Shown here one piece after another: positions 22,393-32,968 of a stretch of DNA of 64,000 nucleotides. This DNA comes from Temnothorax longispinosus. Taxonomy: Eukaryota; Arthropoda; Insecta; Hymenoptera; Formicidae. Each line of letters opens with the position of its first letter. The first letter of the stretch is position 1. Below the pieces are notes generated by a model. That model saw nothing but the letters and a program-made list of their open reading frames with translations. It was not told the DNA's origin and searched no databases. Position numbers and translations under genes: made by a program. The DNA is taken from NCBI RefSeq assembly GCF_030848805.1, contig NC_092365.1, forward strand, positions 9,920,001 to 9,984,000, given 5' to 3'.

Positions 22393-24357
22393 TTAATAGC
22401 GCTGTGCAGAGTCCACGCGGGCTTCCACACGCTCTATCTGTTGCTCTTGTTCTCTTTTAAATTTCTTCTTCATATCGCTAATCATTGTTCTTTGATTATA
22501 CATCTTTTCCTCTAGTTCTGCTTCCTTTTTTTTCCGTGTTACATTTCGTCTAAATTTGTAGTTAGCTCCCTGCTTTCTTATTTCTTGTTCCTTTGATTCT
22601 AGTTCTTGAATCATCTCCAATATAGTTCTTCTAAATTCCAAATTTTGTTGTGCGTAATGGATTAATTTCGCTGCCAGATTTGTAACGACCTCGTCATTTA
22701 GTCCTACTTCTTCCGAGGTGTTCTCCGATTCTTCCTCTGATGTCACCTTGTCCCAGCCTTCCGGTTGTTTTTCTGCTTTCTTGAGGGCTATACCTCTCTT
22801 GTCTTTTGTGATTTCTTCTCTTCTATTGTCGAATTGTTTGTAATAGTCCTCTTGTTTATTTTTCTGCGCCATTAATTTGTTTTTATATGGGCTTGTTTTC
22901 TTTCTATCCTCTTCATATGTTATTACTCTTCTAGCTGCAGGTGGTTGTTCCCATCTTCCCTCCATCTCTCGTCTTGGTTGAGTAAGTTTTGGCCATTGAT
23001 TCGGCGATTCGTATCTATTGTATGTTTGCTCTTGTATTTTATCTTGTTCCTTTCCTGACAATATCCTTTCTGCTTCCATACGTGATACGTTATTCAAACC
23101 CATAGCTAGGTTTATGTTTTTGTTCCTTTCATATTCAAGACACTTTCTCCATGTAGATCTATGGTTACCTCCACAATTTCTACATCTTGTTTCTTTTGTA
23201 CAGTTTCCATGAGCCAGGTCTCCACATATTATGCATCTTTCTTCACTCTTACACAGGGCTTTAATATGGCCATATCTGAAACACTTAAAACATTGTTTGA
23301 CCGATGCTGTGAACGGTCTAATTTTTATCGCCGTTCTTCGTCCGAACATATCCATGCTCTTGCGGACTTTGTCGCCCATGAACGTAATTATCAAATTGCC
23401 TGTGTCCTCTTCCGTCAAAATCTTCTTTTCTTTGTCCCATTTTTTCCTATACATCCTTGAAATTCGGATGACGTCGTCATGGTCGTCCATCGACTCCCAT
23501 AGCTCTGGGATGCTATCTCCCCAGTCCGAGATTACCCCGACAAATTTTGATCCTCTCTGGTCAATTTCTGCCGATATTCCAGTTTCTTTGGTTAATTTGT
23601 TAATTCCCTCTAAACAAAGATTAGCATTAGTACAATCATCGAATTTGCAGATCGCCGTTGTGTGCGATAACATTATGATATCCTTCGGGGAAATTTGTTC
23701 CCTTGTCGCAATTTTCCATATTTTAAATCTATTCTTACCTCTTTTGGTTTGTATATTGTCTTTATTCAGTCTTAGGACTAATCTATATGTAATGTTGGCC
23801 CCTTCTTTAAACTTAACCTGTTTTTGGTTTGCTAATTCCGATGCATCCAGCTCATTAATCTTTTCCAAAACACCCGCACGATTCTCAAATATCTCCCGTG
23901 CCGTTCTATTCGTTGATCTGCTACTGTCCGACATACTCGTATTTCGTTTATCTTTCACGCTAGAATTTATTTCTACGTTACACGAGGTATTCGCGTGTTG
24001 CATCACGTCCGAATCTAACGGTTCTATTTCCATCTCACTCGCCGTTTCATATCTAGAGTCTTCTGTGGTGATATTACCTGATTCGTGGATCATTCCTTCC
24101 GAGATTACGTCATCGTTACCTGATTGGTCGTCTTCCTTGTTGTCTATCTTCATTGCAGTCTGTTCCTGTATTTTGGCGCGCTTTTCCTTCGCCATCTTGT
24201 TCTTCGGCTCGACCAGATGCCAATCTCCCTCCTCCTTCGAGAATCCTTGTGTGTCTATAACTTCCACACAATCCTTTTCGTCGTCAGCCATCCTCTTCTT
24301 CTCGTTAATCACCTTGGCTGCTGTACTTTCCATTGCTGTTTTCTTTGCAGCACTCAT
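22393..24357 (-). CDS. LINE ORF1 gag-like protein with three zinc knuckles
   Basis: The frame codes for 654 residues beginning MSAAKK. The N-terminal third is acidic and low in complexity. Residues 185-350 contain a conserved-looking globular stretch. Three cysteine knuckles follow: C356-x2-C-x4-H-x4-C369, C375-x2-C-x4-H-x2-C386 and C392-x2-C-x4-H-x5-C406. The C-terminus is a long charged coiled-coil-like region rich in E, K, R and Q. This is the RNA-binding ORF1 protein of I/Jockey-type LINEs, expected to package its own transcript. The frame is intact although ORF2 downstream is dead. The start ATG sits about 270 bases from the element's 5' end. Confidence 0.85.
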   Translation of the reverse strand: MSAAKKTAMESTAAKVINEKKRMADDEKDCVEVIDTQGFSKEEGDWHLVEPKNKMAKEKRAKIQEQTAMKIDNKEDDQSGNDDVISEGMIHESGNITTEDSRYETASEMEIEPLDSDVMQHANTSCNVEINSSVKDKRNTSMSDSSRSTNRTAREIFENRAGVLEKINELDASELANQKQVKFKEGANITYRLVLRLNKDNIQTKRGKNRFKIWKIATREQISPKDIIMLSHTTAICKFDDCTNANLCLEGINKLTKETGISAEIDQRGSKFVGVISDWGDSIPELWESMDDHDDVIRISRMYRKKWDKEKKILTEEDTGNLIITFMGDKVRKSMDMFGRRTAIKIRPFTASVKQCFKCFRYGHIKALCKSEERCIICGDLAHGNCTKETRCRNCGGNHRSTWRKCLEYERNKNINLAMGLNNVSRMEAERILSGKEQDKIQEQTYNRYESPNQWPKLTQPRREMEGRWEQPPAARRVITYEEDRKKTSPYKNKLMAQKNKQEDYYKQFDNRREEITKDKRGIALKKAEKQPEGWDKVTSEEESENTSEEVGLNDEVVTNLAAKLIHYAQQNLEFRRTILEMIQELESKEQEIRKQGANYKFRRNVTRKKKEAELEEKMYNQRTMISDMKKKFKREQEQQIERVEARVDSAQRY

Positions 24358-24853
24358 CGGTATCTTTGTTTGTACTTTGTTTGTACTTTGTTTGTTCGTT
24401 CTGTTTGGCCTTCATCTTCCCCGGCCCCGAAAAAATCCTATTCCCCCCTTCACGGGGGGAAATTAACTTTCTCCCCTTTTCTTTCGCTATCCTAGCTATC
24501 GGTGATAACCCTCACGGATCCCCAAACTACTTCCCTTAGCTATAAATAAACCTAAAATTGGATAAAACTTTTCGCGAATCCTAGCTAGGTTAAAACGCGT
24601 GTGTTCGCTACGGCGGCCATCACGCAACTCCAATCGTTAAAGTTGACAGGAATCAGGTTATGATTTCTGTCATACCGACGACATGTAGCAACACTGAACG
24701 TGCCCTGCGGCCACATGCGCATGCTCAGTGGTCGCACGCGCATGTAAAACTGCGCCAATTTTAAATGAATCAATCGTGCAGAATAACCAAGCATCTTGAT
24801 TCAAGCAGTTAGGTCTCACGCTGGGAGTTTCTTTAATTTAATTATGCGGGGGA

Positions 24854-24856
<3 letters not shown>

Positions 24857-24906
<50 letters not shown>

Positions 24907-24960
24907 CGGGGGGGTGCGAGGGGGGGGCCCTTCGGACATACACACACACGTGTGTATGTC
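24857..24960. repeat. (CA)n microsatellite with G-rich junction
   Basis: About 24 CA units are followed by GGGGGGGTGCGAGGGGGGGG, CCCTTC and then ACACACACACGTGTGT. The G-rich junction resembles, in reverse complement, the sequence at 43118-43172 that adjoins a TG tract. Confidence 0.85.
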
Positions 24961-24984
24961 CTGCTTTATAGAAGTTGTGATTTT

Positions 24985-25075
24985 CGTTAAAAAAAGCGTC
25001 ATCTAATCTACATAGGTTAGATGACGCGCTTTAAACACTTAAATACTTTTAAAGCGCGTCATCTAACCTATGTTC
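24985..25075. repeat. Palindromic GCGTCATCTAACCTA repeat
   Basis: Inverted copies of GCGTCATCTAA flank CATAGGTTAGATGACGC, followed by TTTAAACACTTAAATACTTTTAAAGCGCG. Closely related sequence lies at 34372-34493 and 34567-34590, so this is a small dispersed palindromic family inserted in the Merlin left arm. Confidence 0.7.
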
Positions 25076-25089
25076 ATCATTGAAAGCTA

Positions 25090-25311
25090 ATTGTAAGTGA
25101 TATGTAAGTGATTTATTATTCTAATAAAATAGAATTAATAGATTTTTTAATTCAGCATGGAGTATTAGCAAATACAATTAAGTGTAGTCAGTGCGATAAC
25201 AATATAAACATTAATAAAAATACATTAAAATATCGATGTGGAAAACGATATTACATAAAAAATATACATAAAGAACGTGTCTTCAAAATGTGCGATATAA
25301 CATGTTTTTAA
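25090..25311 (+). pseudogene. Inverted partial duplicate of Merlin transposase exon 1
   Basis: On the plus strand the frame reads LANTIKCSQC, then YRCGKRYYIK and a Cys-containing end. It matches the N-terminal zinc-ribbon exon of the minus-strand transposase at 26075-26392 at most positions. It stops at 25311, exactly where the minus-strand transposase stop codon (25308-25310) lies. The left side of this Merlin copy is therefore a second 5' end in opposite orientation. Confidence 0.8.
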
Positions 25312-26392
25312 CGTGCAGTACTTGGTCCCGGCTTCTCGGATGAGACTGGCTGGTCCTCGGTAATGGACATTGGAAGATACATCTCCGCGATTATCTCAAA
25401 AAAGGCTTCAATACGTTCCAGTCGTTTATAGGCGCGTTTGAACAGATATTCGGACAAATATCCAAGAAGGTGCTCGGATTTAGTTCCGTATCTTGGAATA
25501 TTTGCCCGAACCTCTCTCCAAACACGCTTTATATGTTGAGTGTGTGCACCTGTAAATTGAAAAAATGTATTGGAATACAGTACAACATTAATAATATAAT
25601 TAGCTATATATATATATATATTTAACATTTTTTACCACTCTCAGGATCGACAAAATTGTAGAAATGGTTCACTGTCAGATGTTGGAAGTCTTCATTGCTT
25701 AAGCAATTGTAAGACTTCCAACAATCTGACACGATCGTGGTTCCTGGCAGAATCCATTCCTTGATGCATGCCAGGAGTGTCTTTTCTGTCCGATCCTCGA
25801 CTGAAGACCTTTTTTGAGTCTCGCTCGTACCCTCCAAAAATCCAATTACCCTTTAGAAGTCGGCCACGATTGTACTTGCGATGTCCAATTTTCGCCTCAT
25901 CTATTTCAACTGTGTGTCCTGGGCCACCAAGCTTTGTACTATACTTATCTGCCCAGAACACACAGACCTGCAAGTAAAAAAATAATATTAAAACTATTTT
26001 TCGACATTAATTATTATACATTTTTCTTTACTATACAGTACAATTATTATTAACATAAATTAAGATATAATTACCTCTCGGCAAAAATTGAACCAATCTG
26101 TAATCGTGGCTGACGCCACGCCAGTCTCATCCATTGTGTCATCGTGACGCGGATGTCGAAGCATAAAAAAACATGCTACTATTTTACAAATAGTAGCGAT
26201 GTCTAAATGACTTTTATGGAACCAAGTACCGGTTTTCGCACTTTTGTAATAATTGCACGTTTTGCAGACGCGTTTTTTATGTACATCTTTTACATAATAT
26301 CGTCTTCCACATCGATATGTTAATGTATTTTTATTAATATTTATATGATTACCACACTGACTACACTTAATTGTATTTGCTATTACGCCATG
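25308..26392 (-). pseudogene. Merlin (IS1016/ISXO2-type) transposase with two introns
   Basis: Exon 1 is 26392-26075, exon 2 is 25967-25636 and exon 3 is 25549-25308. The introns are 107 and 86 bases with canonical ends (GAG|GTAATT to TTGCAG|GTC, and AGTG|GTAAAA to TTTACAG|GT). Exon 1 encodes a four-cysteine zinc ribbon (CSQC..., CGRRYY, CKTC) and a helix-turn-helix-like region. Exon 2 carries the first catalytic Asp in VEIDEAKIG and the second in TIVSDCWKSY. Exon 3 begins HTQHIKRVW. In this family the third acidic residue normally sits in TxxIExxW, and here the position is Lys, so cleavage activity is probably lost. A TAG at 26393-26395 lies directly upstream where the inverted duplicate has CAG. 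Function: cut-and-paste transposition. Confidence 0.8.
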
Positions 26393-26809
26393 CTAAATTA
26401 AAAAATCTATTAATTCGCTTTGGCTATATGTTAAGTGGGAGAACTCTAACAAGCCCAACATTATTGCACGTGTCTGCGACTTCACATATGACTTTAGCGC
26501 GTTTCATTTGTTTAATTCTACTTGTTATTTTGCACACTAGTTTCAAATTGGCGCACTTTGCATGCGCAGTGCGACCACTGAGCATGCGCATGTGGCCGCA
26601 GGGCATAGTCGTAGTCGCTGCATCTCGTCGGTATGACAGGAATCATAACCTGATTCCTGTCAACTTTAACGTTTAATATCTCGTGTCGCGGGCCAGAGCG
26701 ACACTTTTTTCTGCCAGATTCGGTCGTTTCGTGTAAAAACGCGTCGAATGAGCCTAAATTCATCGTTTTTTGTGTTACTGTAGCTAAACTGAAGAATTAC
26801 CCAAATTTC

Positions 26810-27089
26810 AATCACACGAACACACACACGCAAAGCCAGTTTGTCCCTCAAAATGCGTTCATACCGCTCTGGTCAATGCAACTGCATTCACACGTTCACA
26901 TTCCTTGACGCTGATTGGTTATCTCGCTTATATGCAGATTGAATTTCGAAATTATCATAAGAGTGAAATTGATGTTAAATGATGTTGGTTAGTTATCTCA
27001 ACGGCTTGTCAATGTGTGTCAAAAAAGGTTAAATTTGTTTCGCATTTGACAGTGCAAAATTACAGAAAGAGTTCCAAGAAAGAATTTTT

Positions 27090-27139
<50 letters not shown>

Positions 27140-27535
27140 ATTGATTGATTGATTGATTATATTTATGCTATAGTCAAAGACTTTAGGCAAATCATGAATA
27201 ACAAATGTATGAATATATAAAAATAAAAATAAAATGTAAGGAATAGTATAATTGCCGCGGATGTACAATATGCTATAAATGAGAATAGAAATACAGGTGA
27301 TAGGTACACCCCCAGCGAAGGATGCAATAGGTCTATAAAGAAATAGAAAATGAAATATAAGATTAAAGCATGCTACTCGTCCCCCGCGAAGGATGCACAA
27401 GGAAGCGATACATAAGTACCTAAACTAATTTCGCAAGCAAAAACAGATTACAAGAATAATAGCATAAGAACCAAAATGTAGCATAAATTGCTTAATATAT
27501 GTACAGTGAGTTGACACCCTTAAACTAAATTGCGC
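26810..27535. other. Unassigned sequence with GA and ATTG microsatellites
   Basis: A GA tract (about 27093-27136) runs into ATTG repeats (27137-27158). The following 250 bases read on the minus strand like a LINE 3' untranslated region ending in (TCAA)n, but no coding part is present. Two similar phrases, CCCCAGCGAAGGATGCA and CCCCGCGAAGGATGCA, occur at 27309 and 27381. Confidence 0.5.
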
Positions 27536-27539
27536 TTAA

Positions 27540-27895
27540 CCCGTTGTGGTCACATGGGGTCCAGTGGACCCCAGGCTTTTTTTTTTTATTTTTTTCTTAA
27601 AAGTATATTATTTTGAGAGTAAAACGCACAAAGTTTTTTTACTCTATCTCAAAAAATTTTGATGAATATTTTTGTGAAAAAAATCAAATTTCTCGAAAAA
27701 AAAATTTTTTTCTCGCGTTTTTTCAACATAAAAAAATTTTTTAAATTATTGGATTATCAAGAGGAAGTCATAAATTAATTCCAGTTCAAGGTTTGAGTCG
27801 ATACATCAAAAAAGAACGCAAATGGAAACTGTTGTGGGGTCCATTGGACCCCGTGTGACCACTACGTTATTTTTAGGAGGTGTGACCACAACGGG
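27540..27895. mobile_element. piggyBac-type MITE flanked by TTAA
   Basis: TTAA (27536-27539 and 27896-27899) flanks perfect inverted ends CCCGTTGTGGTCACA. TTAA duplication with CCC-starting ends is diagnostic for the piggyBac superfamily. Just inside each end is a palindrome GGGGTCCANTGGACCCC (27558-27574 and 27837-27853). The interior is A/T-homopolymer-rich with no open frame. Length is 356 bases. It must have been mobilised in trans. Confidence 0.88.
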
Positions 27896-27899
27896 TTAA

Positions 27900-28045
27900 G
27901 GGGATCCTGGAATGACAGTGACACTGACATTATCGGTCTAAGCAATATCTTTAAATTGGCTGAACAGAATGGAAAATTCTTTTACACGATTAAAGTACGC
28001 ACAAAAATGTAGAGGGCTGTACGTCATTTTTTCTGATAAACTAAA

Positions 28046-28085
<40 letters not shown>

Positions 28086-28650
28086 GTACATTTACACAAA
28101 TTTAAAAAATATTTTAATATATTTTAGTATCATGTAATATGCACTGTTCGTGGGCAGAACGGGCAAAACCGGATCGAAAAGTCCTTTATTATTTTGCAAG
28201 TTTCTTAATAATTAATGAGAAATTAACACAGATACGTGAATCAGAATGCGATTCGACGAGATGAAACAGCCCAACGTTCACGTTTTGTTAGGTGCGTGGC
28301 GAGGCATTGGAAGGAGTGCATAACAACGGCTATACATGAACGACATTCGTGCGTAGCAATTGTTATTTATAAAGCGCTCCTTCTAATATTTCTCCGCACG
28401 AGTAACAACGTGAACGTTGAGCTGCTTCTCTTCGTCAAATCGCACGGACGCATCCTGATTCGCGCCAAAAAACCAAAAAACAGCCTTATTGACACCCCTT
28501 CTTTTTGGTTCTAAAATCGAAAAACGCATTACACAAAACCTTTTTATACCAAGTTTTATGAATATCGGTCAAATACTTTCTAAAACGAAATTATGCGTGC
28601 ATGCTTTGTCGTCAAAGGGTAAAACGAGCTAAACTTCGCTTATTCTAACC
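27900..28650. other. Unassigned sequence with a GA microsatellite
   Basis: A GA tract lies at about 28047-28084. The segment 28230-28510 has an open frame on the plus strand but no recognisable domain, so I leave it unannotated. Confidence 0.35.
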
Positions 28651-28654
28651 ATGT

Positions 28655-28940
28655 TCCCACCACTTCAGGATGAAATAAATGTCATTTTTAACATCCTCCG
28701 TCATTTTTAACCTCTCAGGAGTACCCTTACTTTCTCTCATCACTGCACCTCAATCACACTATCCTCAACCTCTCCTCCACTTTTCCGACTTCCTCCGATC
28801 CTCCTCCACAGGCTCCTCCACCCCACTTCATCCTCTCATTCTCCCTTTTAATTCACCTTCTCTCGAAAACCCTTTTCTTACTCCTCTCCACTCCGGGCCA
28901 AACCGTCCACCGCTCTCCCTCCGTCAACCACCAAATACGT
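28655..28940 (-). other. Purine-rich strand block, LINE-like composition
   Basis: The minus strand is strongly purine-rich with GAGG words, like the decayed LINE at 47930-52425. I cannot align a domain, so relationship is suspected only from composition. Confidence 0.25.
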
Positions 28941-29649
28941 ATTTATTATATTTAATGTTATTCTTGCAATTCTCTATATTAAGTGGATATAAAATACACA
29001 TATATATCGTATATATACATATATATAACATTAACATAATGTTTTTAAAATCATGTTTAACTGCAATAATTAAATTATTTATATTAAACCAATTAATAAT
29101 TTTTTAAATAAGTAATTTACCTGACGAGACTAATTATTTCTTATCCACTAATTATTAATTTTCAAATAAATAATAATTTATTTCTTACAAACTATTAGTT
29201 TTTTTAATAATAAAGAATTTATTTTTACTATACAAATTTTTACGTAATTAGAAATTTTTTTCTGACAAATTATTATTTTTTCTTTGTAATGCGTAATTCA
29301 CTTTTACCTAACTATTATTTATTTTACGTAATTAGTAATTTTTTGTGACTAATTACTAACTTGCTAGTTCAATAAAACTTTAGGTAAATATGTACGTAGT
29401 ATTACGACACTCTCTCCAATTTCTTTTCAAATTTTATGTATTTTGGGTAGTAAAAAATATTCTTAAAAGGAAAATTGTCGTTTCGTTTGTTTATAATTAA
29501 TACTTAAAATATCACAATATCAGTATAAGTAAAGAAATAATAATTTATGAATGTATATTTTACTTCTTACTATTAGATCATATGTTATTTACAACTTCAT
29601 TCAATTCAATTCAATTCAATTTGTTAAAGCAGAGAATAATTGAAAGCAT
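28941..29649. other. AT-rich sequence without a gene
   Basis: Repeated TAATTA words, plus an ATTCA repeat at about 29598-29620. No coding similarity. Confidence 0.5.
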
Positions 29650-29658
29650 AAATACAGA

Positions 29659-29735
29659 CAATATGTGTGAGAGAGGCAATAGGAGCCCAGCGCGGTACTC
29701 AGTGCGCAATAAATTTACCACGTGTACATATAAAA
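29659..29735 (-). repeat. Downstream pLTR copy (shared segment)
   Basis: Identical or nearly so to 33360-33436 (GAGGCAATAGGAGCCCAGCG, TACCACGTGTACATATAAA). Outside the shared segment the two sides differ. Confidence 0.85.
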
Positions 29736-29763
29736 CAATATATTTAGTCGTTAAAGACAAAAG

Positions 29764-29801
29764 AAACGAACGTTTCGGCCCTTTCTTTGGCCATCCTCAG
29801 T
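29764..29801 (-). ncRNA. Hammerhead-like ribozyme candidate in the pLTR
   Basis: On the minus strand the order is CTGAGGA, a stem GGCC-loop-GGCC, GAAA, then ACG-TT-CGT. This matches the hammerhead layout CUGANGA, helix II, GAAA, a very short helix III and UH. Penelope-like elements are known to carry hammerhead ribozymes with short helix III in their pLTRs. Helix I pairing is weak here: only one clear pair adjoins the core. The copy may therefore be degenerate, or the resemblance may be partial. Confidence 0.35.
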
Positions 29802-30500
29802 GTAAAACTATATCAATTCCGCGCAACGCAATTTCCTACATCCTACCTTGATTGTAACATTTAACGTAATCAGACGCACAATAACAAATTAACGTTAGTC
29901 ACGATGATCACATCGGTCGATTATGTAGCGCATTCGCAGTCACAAAACTCTCCAGGCATGGTACGCAGATGTATATTCCTCTGTATTTGCCCGATCTCCG
30001 GTGTGTCTGAACTCCGGTCGTACAACGCATCTCACCGCTCGACTCCTCGGTTGGATAGCCAAGAAGTGGCTGAGATTTCATGCACGGAAATTTCTTAGAA
30101 TCTACAATTTCGGAGTCAGACACACGACGTCAGTGCGCAAATAAGAATTAAACTTTTTACAAATGAGTGACAATTGAGCAGAACTCACGGAAATTCAATG
30201 CATTCACTCTCGGGGCCACTAATCCATCGTAAAATGTAACTGTATACGACGCTTTTATTCTACATGTCTCGGTGAAGTTACGTGAGACACTGCCGTGACT
30301 ATCAAATTCGGAGGTCGATAAAGGACTCGAAACAATGATACACGCCGTCGTTATACATCGGTTCAGGAATAACAGTGTTGTGTGTTTATTTATCCGCGGA
30401 AAAATTAAATTTTTCGGAGCTTGTCGATAACATTCAGGTAAATGTCAGGAAGGCATTCCGTGTCCGTCTGCAAATTCAAGCCGTTTTTTTGCCTCTAAAT

Positions 30501-30872
30501 CTATATCATCTCAGATATTAGTCGTTTATGATAATATTGTTCACTATCTAGAATTTGCACGTCATCCCATTTGAAATCATGATTACAAGCTTTTCTATGA
30601 TCAGTAATGACAGAATGGCCCGCAGTCTTTCGTCTAATATGACTCTCGTGTTCCGTTATTCTCGTTTTTAGTTGTCTCCCCGTTTGGCCTACATATGAGG
30701 CGTCGCAGTTATTGCAGTTAATCTTGTAGACGATGTTTCTATGCTTGGTTTTGGGGAGGACGTCTTTATGCGCTTTGATGAACGTTCCCATTTTGTTTAG
30801 ACGTTGGTACGACGAGCGAGGAAGATTGTCCAGCGGTAGTAGAGATACCAAATGGCCACGTACGACTGGCAC
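30501..30872 (-). pseudogene. Penelope GIY-YIG endonuclease domain
   Basis: The frame is 123 codons. Residues 46-80 read NIVYKINCNNC, then ASYVGQTGRQLKTR and TEHESH. That is the GIY-YIG nuclease core with the CxxC insertion typical of Penelope-like elements. The catalytic Arg and the downstream His/Glu positions are present. A region near residues 81-110 (AGHSVITDHRKACNHDFKW) fits the family's second half. The frame overlaps the reverse-transcriptase frame by 76 bases in another phase, so one frameshift separates them. Together they normally form one protein that nicks DNA and primes reverse transcription. Confidence 0.85.
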
Positions 30873-32968
30873 TTTGGTTCGGACAGCACACGCGTCTGCG
30901 GTGGCTCCTGTCTAGCCGCCTGTCTCCACCTTCGCCCGATCTCCAAGCACCAGAGCTTGTTCACCATTGCGCGGCGACATAGCGAGCATTGTAGGAAGAG
31001 CAACAGCAGTCGTTTAGAGGAAGGCAATCCTGTGAACGAGAGTACCATCCTCGAGAGAGACTGTCTCGCGATGACGCGACGACTAATGTTGCTGAATTGC
31101 TCCGTGATCTTAGGAACATATGGAATTGTAAAAAATGGAGTTATTTCCTTCTCGGTCATGTTGTCGTTCCCTCCGTCTTTCCTATAGTTCACAAGTAATT
31201 TAAGTCGCTCATGTAAGACTCTAAAGACAAAATCGAGAGGGTAACCATTGTTGAGTAAAATCTCAATGACCAGTCCGAAGTTCTTGGCGTGAAAGGACGG
31301 GTGAGATAACCGAAAGACTCTATCGATCAAGCCTATCACTGTCCCTCTTTTTTGACAAGTAGGGTGCTGAGACATAAAGTTTAAGTACCTCCCGGAAAAA
31401 GTTGGTTTGTGAAACCAGTCAAATGTTAGCCGGTTATGTTTTAAGATCATCGTGACCTCCAAGAAATTTAATGTGTCTCCCTCTCCTACCTCCATCGTAA
31501 ACTGTAATCTCGGGTGGAAGGAGTTGAATACATCTAGAGTGTGCTGAAGCAGGGCGGACGGAGCTGCAAGAGCAATGTCATCGACATATCTATTAAAGAA
31601 CGAGGGGGTGTATCTCAGAATTGTAAGGGCTTTATTTTCCAAGTCTTGCATAACTATATCTGCTCCTATAGGTGACAAAGGAGAGCCCATGGGTGTCCCG
31701 AAGGTTTGTTGGTAAATCCTGCCATTAAAGGTAAAAAAAGTAGAATTTAACACTAATTTGACCGTTGTGAGAAATTCTGGTTTCGGAATTTTGCATTTTG
31801 CTGCAATATAATTCCATCTGGCAGAAATGCTATCCAACACCATTTCAACGGAGACGTTATATATAGTGAACAAGGAGACAACATCGAGAGAGATTAGCTT
31901 ATAGCCGTCTTCTATCCGTGTGTTCGCCAGTCTCTGAACTAGTTCGAAGCTGTTTTTTATGTGGCTTTTTGCCGTCGGAAAATTCTCTATCATTATTCGG
32001 TGGAGAAAGGCCGCAAGATCGTACAGAGGGCTATTCAGAGAAGAGATAATCAGTCTAAAAGGACAATTTGCCTTGTGGATTTTTGGGAGCCCGTAAGCTC
32101 TCGGCAACACTCCGTCGCTGCAATATACCCTCCTATAAGTTGAATTCGAGATGAAGTTAGACTTTTTCCACTTAGTTAGTATTTTCCTAGCATAGGCGGT
32201 GAGTTTATTTGTAGGGTCTACGTTTATGACTTGATATGTCTCTCTATCACCCAGCAATGATTCAATTTCGTTGATATATTTATTCTTGTCAAGAGCCACT
32301 GTTACATTCCCCTTGTCTGCCCTTGTAAGAATTAAATTTGGATTGTCGTTGAGAAAAATTTTTGTGTCAGAGACAAGTTTTTGAATTTTAGTATTAAATA
32401 TATTTTTCGGAACAGAATAATAATTGGGGAGGTTGTTAATGATATTAATTAATCGGTTTCTTATTGCAATTTGATGTGTTAAACTGTGTTTTTTTAGATT
32501 ATTTTCAATACTCTTTATGAATTCTATCATTACGCTATTCTTATTGGTTACCGGAAGACTAAAATTATTCCCCAGTTGCAGAAGGCATTGAATATCTTTC
32601 GGAATCACTGTAGACGACAAATTGACGAACCATTTGTCATTAATCTGCATGAATGTTGACTGAGTATCAACAAACGACTCCGGACTCACCTTAATCTCAA
32701 TTTCCGTTCTTTTGTCATTGTAAAGTCGGTGTGTCGGTTTAAACGAAAACTGGAAATCCCCGCCTTCAGGTGGGTTGGAATGTTCCGTGGGGAAGTTACA
32801 ATAATATTTTATCGTGCCAATATTTGCGGACCGGTCAATGGATTTCGAAACAAAAAATTCAAATTTCTTGTTGATTCTGTAAAAGTGACTTCTAAAAAAG
32901 GAAGACAACGGGCCACTCTGTCTTTCAAAAAACGAATTGCAGACGGACGTCGGTACGCACTTGTACAT
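30797..32968 (-). pseudogene. Penelope-like reverse transcriptase
   Basis: The frame is 723 codons. RT motifs in order: RADKGNVTVAL (216-226), LPRAYGLPKIHK (288-299), SLDVVSLFT with Asp362, GTPMGSPLSPIGADIVM (424-440) and RYVDDIALAAP with the YVDD box at 461-464. A thumb-like region follows. These resemble telomerase-related Penelope polymerases. The last ~95 residues (after about residue 625) look out of frame relative to the endonuclease, marking a frameshift near 30850-31090. Catalytic residues are intact, so the copy is relatively young. Confidence 0.85.

Larger units (their letters stand above)
18497..24631 (-). mobile_element. I-like LINE with RNase H, nearly full length
   Basis: The 3' end is a run of twelve A on the minus strand (18497-18508). 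Both sides carry AATCGTTAAAG (18486-18496 and 24632-24642), an 11-base target duplication. ORF1 (gag-like) lies at 22393-24357 and a disabled ORF2 (endonuclease, reverse transcriptase, RNase H) at about 18664-22380. The 5' end reads GGAGTTGCGTGATGGCCGCC. The order, CCHC gag and RNase H fit the I/Nimb group of LINEs. The exact clade is an inference. Confidence 0.85.
18359..26801 (-). mobile_element. Merlin DNA transposon, rearranged, with a LINE inserted
   Basis: The outer ends are GGTAATTCTTCAGTTTAGC and its reverse complement. They are flanked by CAGATTTC (18351-18358) and CAAATTTC (26802-26809), an 8-base duplication with one mismatch, the size known for Merlin. The terminal repeat continues inward (CGATGAATTTAGGCTCATTC, GACCGAATCTGGCAGAAAAA, GACAGGAATCAGGTTATGAT) for roughly 250 bases in each arm. 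A 6.1 kb LINE interrupts the left arm at 18497-24631. Without it the element is about 2.3 kb. The right half holds a spliced transposase on the minus strand. The left half repeats the 5' end and first exon in inverted orientation instead of a normal 3' end. Confidence 0.8.

Noticed and set aside
23231..24466. 411-codon open frame on the plus strand
   Set aside because: It is the antisense of LINE ORF1, which carries three zinc knuckles on the minus strand.
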